A DNA stretch of 64,000 bases from Mycolicibacter icosiumassiliensis (GTDB lineage Bacteria > Actinomycetota > Actinomycetes > Mycobacteriales > Mycobacteriaceae). Shown in pieces: positions 6,822 to 18,094 of the stretch (positions within the stretch are counted from its first letter, which is position 1; each line of letters opens with the position of its first letter). Location of the stretch: the NCBI RefSeq assembly GCF_900078685.2, contig NZ_LT546170.1:541663-605662 (forward strand), given 5' to 3'. The position numbers and the translations under genes were made by a program. Below the pieces are notes generated by a model. It ran no database searches and was not told the DNA's origin. It was given only the letters and a program-made list of their open reading frames with translations.

Positions 6822-9317
6822 CTAGCTACCCGCGTCCTCGTCGGCCGCCTCTTCGTCGGCGTTCCGCGCAATCGCTATCAGTGTGTCGCCATCACCCAAG
6901 TTCATCAACCGAACGCCCTTGGTCTGCCGGCCGGCCTTGCGAACCTGCCGTGCCGCGGTGCGGATCACCCCGCCACCGGAGGTGATCGCGTACAACTCGC
7001 TGTCCTCGTCGACGATCAGCGCCCCGACCAGCCGGCCCCGCTTGGGATCGTACTGAATCGTCAGGATGCCCTTCCCGCCGCGACCCTGCGCGGTGTACTC
7101 CTCGATCGCCGTCCGCTTGGCGTAACCACCGGCGGTGGCGACCAGCAGGTAGGTGTCCTCGCGGACCACATTGAGCGACAACAGCCGGTCGTCGGCGTTG
7201 AAGCGCATGCCCTGGACCCCGGAGGTGGCCCGGCCCATCGGCCGCAGCGCCTCGTCGGTGGCCGAGAACCGGATGGATTGACCGTTCGCCGAAACCAGCA
7301 ACAGGTCTTCCGCCGACGAGCACAGCACCGCGCCCACCAGCTCATCGCCGTCGCGCAGGTTGATCGCGACGATGCCGCCGGAGCGGTTGGAGTCGAAGTC
7401 GGTCAGCTTGGACTTCTTGACCAGGCCGTTGCGGGTGGCCAGCACCAGATACGGCGCGTCTTCGTAGCTCTTGATCTGGATGACCTGGGCGATGCGCTCC
7501 TCGGGCTGGAAGGCCAGCAGGTTGGCGACGTGCTGGCCGCGCGCGGTGCGCAATGCCTCCGGCAGTTCGTAGGCCTTGGCCCGATACACCCGGCCCTGGG
7601 TGGTGAAGAACAGGATCCAGTCGTGGGTGGAGCAGACGAAGAAGTGCGCGACGATGTCGTCCTGCTTGAGGCCGGCGCCCTGTACGCCTTTGCCGCCCCG
7701 CTTCTGACTGCGGTACAGATCGGTCTTGGTGCGCTTGGCGTAGCCGGTCTCGGTGATGGTGACGACGACGTCCTCGCGGGCGATCAGATCCTCGTCCGCG
7801 ACGTCTCCGTCGGCGGCGATGATCCGGGTCCGCCTGTCATCGCCGTGCTTCTCGACGAGCTCAGCGAGCTCGTCGTGCACGATCGCGCGCTGCCGTTCCG
7901 GCTTGTCCAGGATGTCCTTGAGGTCGGCGATCTCGGCCTCGATCTTGGCCAATTCATCGATGATCTTCTGGCGTTCCAGCGCGGCCAGCCGGCGCAGCTG
8001 CATGTCCAGAATCGCTTGCGCCTGAATGTCATCGATTTCGAGCAGCTCGATCAGGCCCTGGCGAGCGATGTCGACGGTCTGCGATGCCCGGATCAAGGCG
8101 ATCACCTCGTCGAGGGCATCGAGTGCTTTGACCAGCCCGCGCAGGATGTGGGCTCGCTCCTCGGCCTTGCGGAGCCGGTAGCGGGTGCGCCGAACGATGA
8201 CATCGAGCTGATGCGCCACGTAGTACCGGATCATCTGATCCAGCCGCAGGGTGCGCGGCACCCCGTCGACGATCGAGAGCATGTTGGCGCCGAAGCTGGT
8301 CTGCAGTTGGGTGTGCTTGTAGAGGTTGTTCAGCACCACCTTGGCCACCGCGTCGCGCTTGATCTCGACGACGATGCGTAGGCCCACCCGATCGCTGCTC
8401 TGGTCTTCAATGTTGGCGATTCCCACCAACTTTCCGTCGCGCACCTGCTCGGCGATCGACGTGATGAAGTTGTCGTGGTTGACCTGGTACGGCAGTTCGG
8501 TGATGACCAGCAGCGACCGGCCGCGCGAATCCTCTTCGATCTCGACCACGCCGCGCATCCGGATGGAACCTCGCCCGGTGCGGTAGGCGTCATTGATGCC
8601 CTGCGACCCGACGATCAGCCCGGAGGTGGGGAAGTCCGGGCCCTTGACCCGCTCCATCATCGCTTCCAGGGTGGTCTCTTCGTCGGCTTCGTGGTTGTCC
8701 AGGCACCAGAACACCGCTTCGGCCAGTTCGCGCAGATTGTGCGGCGGGATGTTGGTTGCCATGCCCACCGCGATACCGCCGGAGCCGTTGGCCAGCAGGT
8801 TCGGGAACCGGCTGGGCAGCACGGTCGGCTCCTGCACCCGCCCGTCATAGTTCGGAACGAAATCGACTGTTTCCTCGTCGATTTCGCGCAGCATCTCCAT
8901 GGCTAGCGGGGTCAACCGGGCCTCGGTGTAACGCATAGCGGCCGCCGGGTCGTTGCCCGGCGAGCCGAAGTTGCCCTGGCCGTCGACCAGCGGGTAGCGC
9001 AGCGACCACGGCTGGGCCATCCGGACCAGGGTGTCGTAGATCGAGGCGTCACCGTGCGGGTGGTAGTTGCCCATTGTTTCGGCAACCGACCGTGCGGATT
9101 TCGCGTGGCTGCGGTCTGGCCGGAATCCAGAGTCATACATCGCGTAGAGCACCCGGCGGTGCACCGGCTTGAGACCGTCCCGCACTTCGGGGAGGGCACG
9201 GCCCACGATCACGCTCATGGCGTAGTCGATGTAGCTGCGCTGCATCTCCTGTTGGATGTCGACCGGTTCGATCCGGTCCACCGAGTCGTCTCCGGGTGGC
9301 AGCGTGGTGTCTGTCAT
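6822..9317 (-). CDS. gyrA: DNA gyrase subunit A
   Basis: 831 residues. GyrA carries the DNA breakage-reunion activity of gyrase, which introduces negative supercoils with GyrB. The active tyrosine sits in AAMRYTEARL. The GyrA-box QKRGGKG starts the C-terminal beta-pinwheel, and no intein interrupts the active-site region. The quinolone-resistance region reads GDASIYDTL: Ala, Ser and Asp at M. tuberculosis positions 90, 91 and 94 (one higher here) are the susceptible-type residues, with Thr at position 95. It lies 62 bp downstream of gyrB, so gyrBA are probably one operon. Confidence 0.98.
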   Translation of the reverse strand: MTDTTLPPGDDSVDRIEPVDIQQEMQRSYIDYAMSVIVGRALPEVRDGLKPVHRRVLYAMYDSGFRPDRSHAKSARSVAETMGNYHPHGDASIYDTLVRMAQPWSLRYPLVDGQGNFGSPGNDPAAAMRYTEARLTPLAMEMLREIDEETVDFVPNYDGRVQEPTVLPSRFPNLLANGSGGIAVGMATNIPPHNLRELAEAVFWCLDNHEADEETTLEAMMERVKGPDFPTSGLIVGSQGINDAYRTGRGSIRMRGVVEIEEDSRGRSLLVITELPYQVNHDNFITSIAEQVRDGKLVGIANIEDQSSDRVGLRIVVEIKRDAVAKVVLNNLYKHTQLQTSFGANMLSIVDGVPRTLRLDQMIRYYVAHQLDVIVRRTRYRLRKAEERAHILRGLVKALDALDEVIALIRASQTVDIARQGLIELLEIDDIQAQAILDMQLRRLAALERQKIIDELAKIEAEIADLKDILDKPERQRAIVHDELAELVEKHGDDRRTRIIAADGDVADEDLIAREDVVVTITETGYAKRTKTDLYRSQKRGGKGVQGAGLKQDDIVAHFFVCSTHDWILFFTTQGRVYRAKAYELPEALRTARGQHVANLLAFQPEERIAQVIQIKSYEDAPYLVLATRNGLVKKSKLTDFDSNRSGGIVAINLRDGDELVGAVLCSSAEDLLLVSANGQSIRFSATDEALRPMGRATSGVQGMRFNADDRLLSLNVVREDTYLLVATAGGYAKRTAIEEYTAQGRGGKGILTIQYDPKRGRLVGALIVDEDSELYAITSGGGVIRTAARQVRKAGRQTKGVRLMNLGDGDTLIAIARNADEEAADEDAGS

Positions 9318-9379
9318 CTATTCCTCGTTCTGTGCAGAAGTCAGTCAGGTCGGATGTCGCTAAACCTCGCGAACTATCG

Positions 9380-11395
<2,016 letters not shown>

Positions 11396-11630
11396 GGTTG
11401 GGGAGCTCTCCTCGGGTTCGCAAGTCAGCATTCGACGCAGCACAGGGGTGCATGCGCGGGATACTGAGTCAGTCTACCTTGGGGTCGCGACGGCGAGTAT
11501 TTTCTTGGGGTGTTTCTACCTACCTGATTGCGCCGTGGCGTCGATATCGCGGTTTACCTCGTGTCCGGCCGCTGGCCGGAGCGATTTTTTGGCTCGTAGC
11601 GCCACTGAGGCGCCCGATTCCAGGGCCAGA
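11396..11630 (-). promoter_or_regulatory. gyrB upstream region
   Basis: 235 bp between the gyrB start and the dciA stop. On the minus strand a TAGACT hexamer near 11474 could be a sigma-A -10 element, and an A-rich patch lies near 11495. No strong -35 or operator could be fixed by eye. In mycobacteria gyrase expression responds to supercoiling from this region. The promoter assignment is inference. Confidence 0.3.
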
Positions 11631-12209
11631 TCAGCCGTAGGTATCGCGCGGGCCGCGGCCTGAGACGTGTAACGGACCTTTGCGCCACGACGGAGCGGTC
11701 GGGCCGGTGATCTTGAGCGTCTTGACCACGCCATCCCCGACTGCGGCCGCGATCTTGGCCAGCAATTGGGCCTGTACCAGGCGCAATTGGGTGGCCCAGG
11801 CGGTCGATTCGGCCGCCACACTGAGCACACCCTCGGAAAGCCTGGTCGGAGTTGCGTGCGAAGCGATGTCGTCGCCGACCACCGAACGCCACTGTCCCAG
11901 CACCGTGCCCTCGGCCACTTGGGTCGACCATCCCCGGGACTGCGCCAAGTCCCGGGTGGCCGCCCCCAGGGCTTGGGGATCCCGGCGATCCGGTCCGGGC
12001 CCCGACCAGCTGCGGCGGCCGCCGCCGGTACTCGGAGTACGCCGGCGCAGCGGCGCCCGGCGGCCCTGCCCGACGTCTTTGCCCTGGCTGCGCGCCGCTT
12101 CGCGCGCCTCAGCCAGGGTCCGGCGGACAAGATCCATGCCGGTCAGCCCGGCCAGGTGCGCGGGCGGCTGCAGAGCCGGTTCGTCTTGCGGCTTGTCGGA
12201 ATCGGTCAC
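11631..12209 (-). CDS. dciA: DciA, replicative helicase loader/partner (DUF721)
   Basis: 192 residues, matching Rv0004. The N-terminal half (about 1-85) is basic and disordered. The C-terminal half is the DUF721/KH-like domain: GWSTQVAEGTVLGQWRSVVGDDIASHATPTRL, then LSVAAESTAWATQLRLVQAQLLAKIAAAVG. DciA proteins act with the DnaB helicase at initiation in bacteria that lack DnaC. The start ATG overlaps the recF stop as ATGA, so dnaN-recF-dciA are coupled. The assignment is firm on domain and position. Confidence 0.93.
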   Translation of the reverse strand: MTDSDKPQDEPALQPPAHLAGLTGMDLVRRTLAEAREAARSQGKDVGQGRRAPLRRRTPSTGGGRRSWSGPGPDRRDPQALGAATRDLAQSRGWSTQVAEGTVLGQWRSVVGDDIASHATPTRLSEGVLSVAAESTAWATQLRLVQAQLLAKIAAAVGDGVVKTLKITGPTAPSWRKGPLHVSGRGPRDTYG

Positions 12210-13366
12210 GAGTCACCGCCGATCAATTCGGACACCCTGCCCTGGTCGCCTTCGGTGACGGCGATGCAAATCTGGCGGGCTTGCCAGTCGGCCGGAATGT
12301 CGTCAGCCACGGCGGCGGTGATCAATACCTGCTCAGCGGAACCGGCGACGCCAGCCAGCGCCCGCCGCCGGGCGGCGTCCAATTCCGCGAAGACATCATC
12401 GAGCAACAGCACTGGTTCGGCACCCTCACTACGGAGTAGTTCGTAGGAAGCCAGTCGCAGGGCCAGCGCCATCGACCATGACTCACCATGGCTGGCAAAG
12501 CCTTTCACCGGTCGGTCGCCGAGCCGCAACTCCAGTTCGTCGCGGTGCGGACCGACCAGGCACACGCCGCGTTCCAATTCCGCGCCGCGGCGGCGCGCCA
12601 ATTCCGCGAGCAGGGCTTCGTGTAGTTCGGCCGTGCCCGGGTTCTCCGCACCGAGCGGGATCTCCAATTTGGGTCGATAGGCCACAGCCGCGGTCCTGGT
12701 TCCCGGCGCCAGGAGTTGGTAGGCCTTCTCGACTTCCGGCGCCAACTGGTTGACCAGGTCGATACGGGCGGCCATCAGCTCCGCGCCGTGCAGGGCCAAT
12801 TGGGAATCCCACACATCGAGGGTGTCGAGCACGGATCGGTCGCCGCGATGCAGTGCACCCGGGGCACTCTTGAGTAGCGCGGTGCGCTGGCGCAGCACCT
12901 TGTCATAATCGGCGCGCACCCCGGCGATCCGCGGACGGCGCACACTGGCCAATTCGTCGAGGTAGCGGCGGCGCTCACCGGGATCGCCGCGCACCAACGC
13001 CAGGTCTTCCGGGGCGAACAACACCGCACGCAAGACCCCTACGACTTCGCGGGCGTGCCGCACCGGTGCTCGGTTCAGTCGCACCTTGTTGGCCCGGCCC
13101 GCGGCGATCTCCAGATCGACTGCGAGTTCGCGGCCCTCGTTGACGACGATCGTGGAAACCACCGCACGGGTAGCCCCCGACCGAATCAGTGGTGCGTCCG
13201 TGGCCACCCGGTGTGACCCTAAGGTGGACGAATACCACAGTGCTTCAACGAGATTAGTCTTCCCGAAGCCGTTCGGTCCGACCAGCACCGTGGCGCCCGG
13301 TTCCAGTTCCAGTTCGACGTGCGCCCAGGATCGGAAATCCCGCAGGCCCACGTGGCGGACATACAC
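12206..13366 (-). CDS. recF: DNA replication and repair protein RecF
   Basis: 386 residues, an SMC-like ABC ATPase that loads RecA at gapped DNA via RecOR. Walker A is GPNGFGKTNLVEAL, the ABC signature region is FASHGESWSMALALRLASYELL, and Walker B is VLLLDDVFAELDAARR. The N-terminus MYVRHVGLRDFRSWAHVELEL is typical. It sits 40 bp downstream of dnaN and overlaps dciA by 4 bp. Confidence 0.97.
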   Translation of the reverse strand: MYVRHVGLRDFRSWAHVELELEPGATVLVGPNGFGKTNLVEALWYSSTLGSHRVATDAPLIRSGATRAVVSTIVVNEGRELAVDLEIAAGRANKVRLNRAPVRHAREVVGVLRAVLFAPEDLALVRGDPGERRRYLDELASVRRPRIAGVRADYDKVLRQRTALLKSAPGALHRGDRSVLDTLDVWDSQLALHGAELMAARIDLVNQLAPEVEKAYQLLAPGTRTAAVAYRPKLEIPLGAENPGTAELHEALLAELARRRGAELERGVCLVGPHRDELELRLGDRPVKGFASHGESWSMALALRLASYELLRSEGAEPVLLLDDVFAELDAARRRALAGVAGSAEQVLITAAVADDIPADWQARQICIAVTEGDQGRVSELIGGDS

Positions 13367-13406
13367 CGAGAAACCAACCCCTCCCGTCGTTGCGGTCCCG
13401 CCCCGA

Positions 13407-14603
13407 TTAGCCGGGCAGGCGCACCGGCATCAACAGGTAGACATAGTCGGACGACACTGCCGGGAAAGGACCGTCACCAATCAGTGCGGGATCCTCGGCA
13501 CTGGCCGGGCGCAGCACCGCGGGCTTCTTCGAATCGGTGAAACCCATCGACACCTTTTCGCTATGCAGTGAACCCAAACCATCCGTGAGGTAGGTCGGAT
13601 TGAACGCGATGGTCAATGGCTCGCCGACGAAGTCGATCGGCAGATCTTCCTCCGCGCGACCGACATCTTCCGCGCCGGCCGAAAGTCGCAGGGTGCCCTC
13701 GGACAACTCCATGCGGACCTGGGCGCCCCGGTCGGCCACCAACGCCACGCGCTTGATTGCTTCGGTGAGCTCGGCCACACCAATGGTCGCGACGGCAAGG
13801 TGCTCGCTGGGCAGTAGCTGGCGGAATTTGGGGAATTCGGCATCCAACAGTCGAGTGGTGCTGCGCTTTCCAGCGCTGGTGATGCCGAGCAGCCCCTCGT
13901 TACCGACCGCAGATCCAGCGCCCAGCGCCAGATGTACCTCGTTGCTGTCGCTGCTGGCCTTGGCCGCTTCGGCGAGGGTCTTCGCCGGGACCAATACCGC
14001 CGCTTCGGTACCTGGTGCAGCGGACCAACTCAATTCTCGGACGGCCAGGCGGAAACGGTCTGTGGCAGCCAAAACCACTGTGTTGCCGGATATTTCGACA
14101 CGGATACCGGTCAACATAGGCAGTGTGTCGTCGCGGCCGGCCGCCACGGCCACCTGGCTGATGGCCTCGGCAAACACATCTGCGGACAACACACCGGTTT
14201 CGTCGGGCAGTGTCGGCAGGGTGGGGTACTCCTCGACGGTCATGGTCGGCAGCGAGAAGCGCGCATTCCCACAGGTCAAAGAGACTCGAGTGGACTCCAC
14301 CTGGACTTCGACCGGCTTGGCCGGCAATGCCCTGGTGATATCCGAAAGCAGTCGACCAGATACCAAAACACTTCCAGGAGAAGCGATCTCGGCAGCGAGC
14401 TGAACTTCGGCGGAGACTTCGTAATCGAACCCGGACACGGTCAGACCGTTGTCGGAACCTGTCAGCAGCACCCCGGCCAGCAGTGGCACCGTGGGCCGGG
14501 CCGGCAGAGACTTCGCCACCCACGCCACCGCGTCAGCGAAGTCATCCCGGTCCAGGCGGAACTTCAAGTCGGTCAGACCCGCGTTCGTGGTCGCCGCGTC
14601 CAT
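13407..14603 (-). CDS. dnaN: DNA polymerase III beta sliding clamp
   Basis: 398 residues, in the normal range for mycobacterial clamps. Three clamp folds are present, with recognisable FRLDRDDFADAVAWVAKSLPARPTVPLLAGVLL at the N-terminus, LTGIRVEISGNTVVLAATDRFRLAVREL in the middle and the conserved C-terminal YLLMPVRLPG that forms part of the protein-binding pocket. The clamp tethers the replicase and recruits many repair factors. It lies across oriC from dnaA and is transcribed the same way. Confidence 0.98.
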   Translation of the reverse strand: MDAATTNAGLTDLKFRLDRDDFADAVAWVAKSLPARPTVPLLAGVLLTGSDNGLTVSGFDYEVSAEVQLAAEIASPGSVLVSGRLLSDITRALPAKPVEVQVESTRVSLTCGNARFSLPTMTVEEYPTLPTLPDETGVLSADVFAEAISQVAVAAGRDDTLPMLTGIRVEISGNTVVLAATDRFRLAVRELSWSAAPGTEAAVLVPAKTLAEAAKASSDSNEVHLALGAGSAVGNEGLLGITSAGKRSTTRLLDAEFPKFRQLLPSEHLAVATIGVAELTEAIKRVALVADRGAQVRMELSEGTLRLSAGAEDVGRAEEDLPIDFVGEPLTIAFNPTYLTDGLGSLHSEKVSMGFTDSKKPAVLRPASAEDPALIGDGPFPAVSSDYVYLLMPVRLPG

Positions 14604-15138
14604 AGCGTCCTCTCGTCACCCCGATTATCGAGTTCTACTCTGCGGCGACTGGTGTACACCCCCACCCGCGGCCGTGTAACGCCCCACGCCGAAGTGTAAG
14701 AGCGGTAGGTCACCAACCGTAGAGCCTGGACGGCCTTCTTGAAAGTTAAACCTCGACAACGAGTGGCTCAGGACCGCCTTGGGCGCCGGCTGGCTGAGCT
14801 GGTTGTGAACAGACCGGGTTGCGCCGAATCCCCAACGACCTGTTTTTAAAAAGAATCCAGGGATAACTTCCAGTATTAGTAGTAAGTCCTGTGGATCCTG
14901 GGCACAGGGTGGCATTGTCGCTGCTGAGCGGGGGCGAGGGCTTGGGGAAGAGCAGTGAATGACACGCCCGAGCCGGCCGGCGCGGCTGTGTATGAACCAG
15001 CCGCTGTGTATCGACGGACGGTTAGCCGTCGGATCGTGGACAGGTTGTCCGCAGCGGCATCCACAGGGCCCGACCGTGACGGGTGGTGCGAGTGGGTCCA
15101 AAGTTTTTTGTAAGAACGCCGGGCGGCAAAGCCGGGAA
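14604..15138. other. oriC: Origin of replication oriC (dnaA-dnaN intergenic region)
   Basis: 535 bp without a gene, about the size of other mycobacterial dnaA-dnaN spacers. DnaA-box-like sites: TTGTCCGCA (15045-15053, one mismatch to TTGTCCACA), TTGTGAACA (14803-14811, two mismatches), CGTGGACAG (15035-15043, reverse, two mismatches), and weaker ones at 14889 and 15057. An AT-rich stretch at 14840-14885 (TGTTTTTAAAAAGAAT then GGATAACTT) is the best unwinding-element candidate in a GC-rich background; a second T run lies at 15102. Degenerate boxes are normal for mycobacterial oriC. The extent is given as the intergenic space, not mapped. Confidence 0.85.
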
Positions 15139-16608
15139 TCAGCGCTTGGCCCGCTGCCGGATCCGGGTGGTGAGCTCTTTGACTTGATCGAAGACCTCGC
15201 GACGCTCGGCCATCTCCCCACGGATCTTGCGCTCGGCGTACATCACCGTGGTGTGGTCGCGGCCGAATGCCTGGCCGATCTTGGGCAGCGACAGGTCGGT
15301 CAGTTCGCGGCACAGATACATGGCGATCTGGCGGGACTGGGCCAGCGGGCGGGTTTTGCCAGGCCCGCGTAGTTCCTCGACGGAGGTGTCGAAGTATTCA
15401 GCGATGACAGCCATGATGATCGCGGCGCTGATCTGCATGGTGCTGGCGTCGGCGATCAGGTCACGCAACACGATCTCGGCCAACGCGCGGTCGATCGGGG
15501 TTTTGTTGAGTGAGGCGAATGCGGTGACGCGGATCAGCGCGCCCTCGAGTTCCCGGATGTTGCGTTCGATGCTGGTGGCGATGAGTTCGAGTACGTCGCC
15601 GGGGACGTCGAGGCGATCCATCTGCGCCTTCTTGCGCAAAATGGCGATTCGGGTCTCCAGATCCGGCGGCTGAACGTCGGTGATCAAGCCCCACTCGAAA
15701 CGAGTGCGAAGCCGATCTTCCAGGGTGGCAAGCTGTTTGGGCGCCCGATCGGAGGTGATCACGATCTGTTTGTTGGCGTTGTGCAGCGTGTTGAAGGTAT
15801 GGAAGAACTCCTCCTGGATACCTTCTTTGCCCTCAATGAACTGGATGTCATCGACCAGCAGTACATCGATGTCGCGGTAGCTGCGTTTGAACGCCACCTT
15901 GCGGTCATCGCGAAGAGAGTTGATGAAGTCGTTGGTGAATTCTTCAGTGGAGACGTACTTGACCCGCATCCCGGGAAAAAGCCGCTGGGTGTAGTTGCCG
16001 GCCGCGTGCAGCAGATGGGTCTTACCCAGACCGGATTCACCCCAGATAAAGAGTGGGTTGTAGGCGCGTGCCGGTGCTTCGGCGATGGCCAGGGCGGCAG
16101 CGTGAGCGAATCGGTTCGAGGTGCCGATGACGAAGGTGTCGAAGGTATAGCGCCGGTTGAGGCTCGCACCGTCGGCGGTTGGCGAGTCTTCACTGGGCCG
16201 TTCGGTGAAGTAGTTAGGCCAGTCGTATTCGACGTCGGTGGTCTCGTCGTCTTCTTCGTCGGCGCGGACCTCGGCACCGCTGTCGGGGCTGGAGGTGCTG
16301 GGCGGGTCTTCAGCGGGCTGCGGCGAGATCCGAACCCCAAGTTCGATGGCGTGTCCGAGGCGCCGGCTGAGTGCGTCGGTGATCTGGGTGCGCAGATGCC
16401 GTTCGATCTCGTTCTGGACGAAGCTGCTCGGAACCGCCAACAACGCGAAACCCTCGACAATGGCCAGCGGGTGGACCAGCTTGAGCCAGGCCTTCTGCTG
16501 GGGAGTCAAAGCGGGCGCCGACCCGTTGGTTGTCGGGGATTCCCCGTTGAGCTCGGCTACGACCTCGTCCCAGAGACTGAGGAACGCGGCGCCGGGGTCC
16601 TCACTCAA
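15139..16608 (-). CDS. dnaA: Chromosomal replication initiator DnaA
   Basis: 489 residues from TTG 16608, which gives LSEDPGAAFLSLWDEVV, collinear with the H37Rv protein that also starts at TTG. An in-frame ATG at 16656 would add 16 unconserved residues and is the alternative. Domain I is N-terminal (LTPQQKAWLKLVHPLAIVEGFALL), followed by an acidic linker. The AAA+ domain has Walker A GESGLGKTHLLHA and Walker B VLLVDDIQFIEGKE. The C-terminal domain IV has the signature GQAFGRDHTTVMYAERKI, which contacts DnaA boxes. It initiates replication at the adjacent oriC. Confidence 0.97.
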   Translation of the reverse strand: MSEDPGAAFLSLWDEVVAELNGESPTTNGSAPALTPQQKAWLKLVHPLAIVEGFALLAVPSSFVQNEIERHLRTQITDALSRRLGHAIELGVRISPQPAEDPPSTSSPDSGAEVRADEEDDETTDVEYDWPNYFTERPSEDSPTADGASLNRRYTFDTFVIGTSNRFAHAAALAIAEAPARAYNPLFIWGESGLGKTHLLHAAGNYTQRLFPGMRVKYVSTEEFTNDFINSLRDDRKVAFKRSYRDIDVLLVDDIQFIEGKEGIQEEFFHTFNTLHNANKQIVITSDRAPKQLATLEDRLRTRFEWGLITDVQPPDLETRIAILRKKAQMDRLDVPGDVLELIATSIERNIRELEGALIRVTAFASLNKTPIDRALAEIVLRDLIADASTMQISAAIIMAVIAEYFDTSVEELRGPGKTRPLAQSRQIAMYLCRELTDLSLPKIGQAFGRDHTTVMYAERKIRGEMAERREVFDQVKELTTRIRQRAKR

Positions 16609-16677
16609 AGCCCCATCCCCCTGGTTCGACGCCGCGTGGCCGGACACCGCATGCACGGATGCCGTAACAGGTACATG

Positions 16678-16709
16678 CTATCCACACACTTATCCACAGG
16701 TGTGGATGA
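16678..16709. promoter_or_regulatory. Cluster of three DnaA boxes upstream of dnaA
   Basis: CTATCCACA (16678-16686), TTATCCACA (16690-16698, perfect classical box) and TGTGGATGA (16701-16709, reverse strand) lie within 32 bp, 70-100 bp upstream of the TTG start. The spacing and match quality are better than anything in the oriC spacer. Autoregulation of dnaA by DnaA is the likely role. It also fits the shorter dnaA start, since it leaves room for a promoter. Confidence 0.6.
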
Positions 16710-17226
16710 GGTGCGCGTACCGCGGTGAGGCCCCCTGGGCCGGTTGCTCAGCAACGGATACTCCAGACAAGAGACCTATATCTGAAGCGTCAGCCGCTTC
16801 GTGATCTTCGGTTCGTGGTCGAGAACCGCTCCGGTTCCGAAACGGCGCTGGCAAGCAAGTTAACAGGTTTCTGGGCGGACGACTACTCATTTCAACGAGA
16901 TGAATCGAATGAAAATGAGCGGCATGAGAGCGATCGATACGGGTGTGACCAGTGTGAATAGTGGGTCAGTTTCGTAGGCCGGCGGCCTGGGGTTGGCGCG
17001 GCAATTACACCGGGGTTTGACCCGGCGAACGTGCATCAGTACCCTCGAACAGTCGCCCGAACGCTGGCGATACGGCAGCGACCGGCCTGACGGCCGGAGC
17101 CCGCGCCGGTTACGAGCAAGACGCAGAAGTTCACCGAGCTTACCGAGTGCGTCGCGTGCGGCAGGCACAACGGGCTCCCGGTGTGTCGGGCTTACGCGAC
17201 GCAAGATGCAATAAGGAGAGTGTGCC
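16710..17226. other. dnaA-rpmH divergent intergenic region
   Basis: About 520 bp without a gene. It must hold the rpmH promoter(s). A locally AT-rich segment near 16885-16925 contains an inverted repeat CTCATTT (16886-16892) / AAATGAG (16913-16919). The run ATAAGGAGAG (17209-17218) is the rpmH ribosome binding site. No tRNA, small ORF with convincing coding character or riboswitch was recognised. Confidence 0.5.
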
Positions 17227-17370
17227 GTGGCCAAGGGCAAGCGGACCTTCCAGCCCAACAACCGTCGTCGGGCCCGCGTGCACGGGTTCCGGCTGCGGAT
17301 GCGTACCCGTGCCGGTCGTGCCATCGTCACCGCCCGGCGCAACAAGGGCCGGCGCTCGCTGACCGCCTGA
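17227..17370 (+). CDS. rpmH: 50S ribosomal protein L34
   Basis: 47 residues starting at GTG 17227 after AAGGAGAG. The sequence MAKGKRTFQPNNRRRARVHG continues with the highly basic L34 pattern and ends GRRSLTA. Length and sequence match the mycobacterial family. It is the first gene of the rpmH-rnpA-yidD-yidC-jag-rsmG-parA-parB run on the plus strand, divergent from dnaA. Confidence 0.97.
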   Translation: MAKGKRTFQPNNRRRARVHGFRLRMRTRAGRAIVTARRNKGRRSLTA

Positions 17371-17387
17371 GCACAGGCAGCTCGGCG

Positions 17388-17771
17388 GTGCTCCCGGCTC
17401 AGTACCGGATGAGACGATCGGCCGACTTCGGTGCAACGGTCAAGCATGGCCGAAAGTCAGTGCAACCGGTCCTCGTCATATACGACCGACGGGCGGACCC
17501 GTCCGCGGAGTCGGCGGTGGATGCCGCGACGGCGATTCCGCCGCGGGTAGGGCTGATCATCGCTAAGTCTGTGGGTACTGCTGTTGACCGGCATCGGGTA
17601 GCTCGGCGACTGCGCCACGTGGCCCGCGAGGTGCTGGCAGACTTGGAACCCCAAGAGCAACTGGTGATTCGGGCACTGCCCGGCAGCGCCGGTGCGACCT
17701 CGAACGAGCTCGGTGCTCAGTTGCGGACTGGCTTGCGGTCGATCCGCCGAGCCGCGGGGGCGGTGCGCTGA
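17388..17771 (+). CDS. rnpA: Ribonuclease P protein component
   Basis: 127 residues from GTG 17388 (VLPAQYRMRRSADFGATVKHG), 17 bp after rpmH. The RNR-type signature VGLIIAKSVGTAVDRHRVARRLRHV is the RNA-binding motif of the family. The protein binds the P RNA and helps recognise precursor tRNA. The frame is open further upstream through rpmH, but that part is not conserved. The stop overlaps the yidD start (TGATG). Confidence 0.95.
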   Translation: MLPAQYRMRRSADFGATVKHGRKSVQPVLVIYDRRADPSAESAVDAATAIPPRVGLIIAKSVGTAVDRHRVARRLRHVAREVLADLEPQEQLVIRALPGSAGATSNELGAQLRTGLRSIRRAAGAVR

Positions 17772-18094
17772 TGCAGGCGGTAGCGGCAGCCCCGGTACGC
17801 GGATTGATCTTCGTGATCGAGCTCTACCGCCATCTGATCTCGCCACTGCGGCTACCCAGCTGCCGCTTCATGCCGACTTGCAGCCAGTACGCGGTGGACG
17901 CATTGACGGAATACGGGTTGATTCGGGGCAGCTGGTTGGCGGTGGTACGGCTGGCCAAGTGTGGGCCGTGGCATCAAGGCGGCTGGGACCCGATTCCCGA
18001 ACGGTCCCAGGGGATTGCTGACTGCGGCTGCCCGAGCGGAGACGCCCTGAACATGCACGACAATCGAGCGGAGGGTGAATACCGTGTCCTTTGA
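17771..18094 (+). CDS. yidD: Membrane protein insertion efficiency factor YidD
   Basis: 107 residues. The YidD core is intact: LIFVIELYRHLISPLRLPSC, CRFMPTCSQYAVDAL and LAKCGPWHQGGWDPIP. The three conserved Cys residues are present. It is thought to assist YidC-dependent insertion. Its start overlaps the rnpA stop and its 3' end overlaps the yidC start by about 20 bp, so the three are tightly coupled. Confidence 0.95.
   Translation: MQAVAAAPVRGLIFVIELYRHLISPLRLPSCRFMPTCSQYAVDALTEYGLIRGSWLAVVRLAKCGPWHQGGWDPIPERSQGIADCGCPSGDALNMHDNRAEGEYRVL

Noticed and set aside
6756..8381. 541-codon plus-strand ORF opposite gyrA
   Set aside because: Antisense shadow of gyrA; GC-rich codon bias opens this frame. 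No protein family or start signal.
9000..9120. Intein in GyrA
   Set aside because: The active-site region reads straight through (NFGSPGNDPAAAMRYTEARL) with no insertion.
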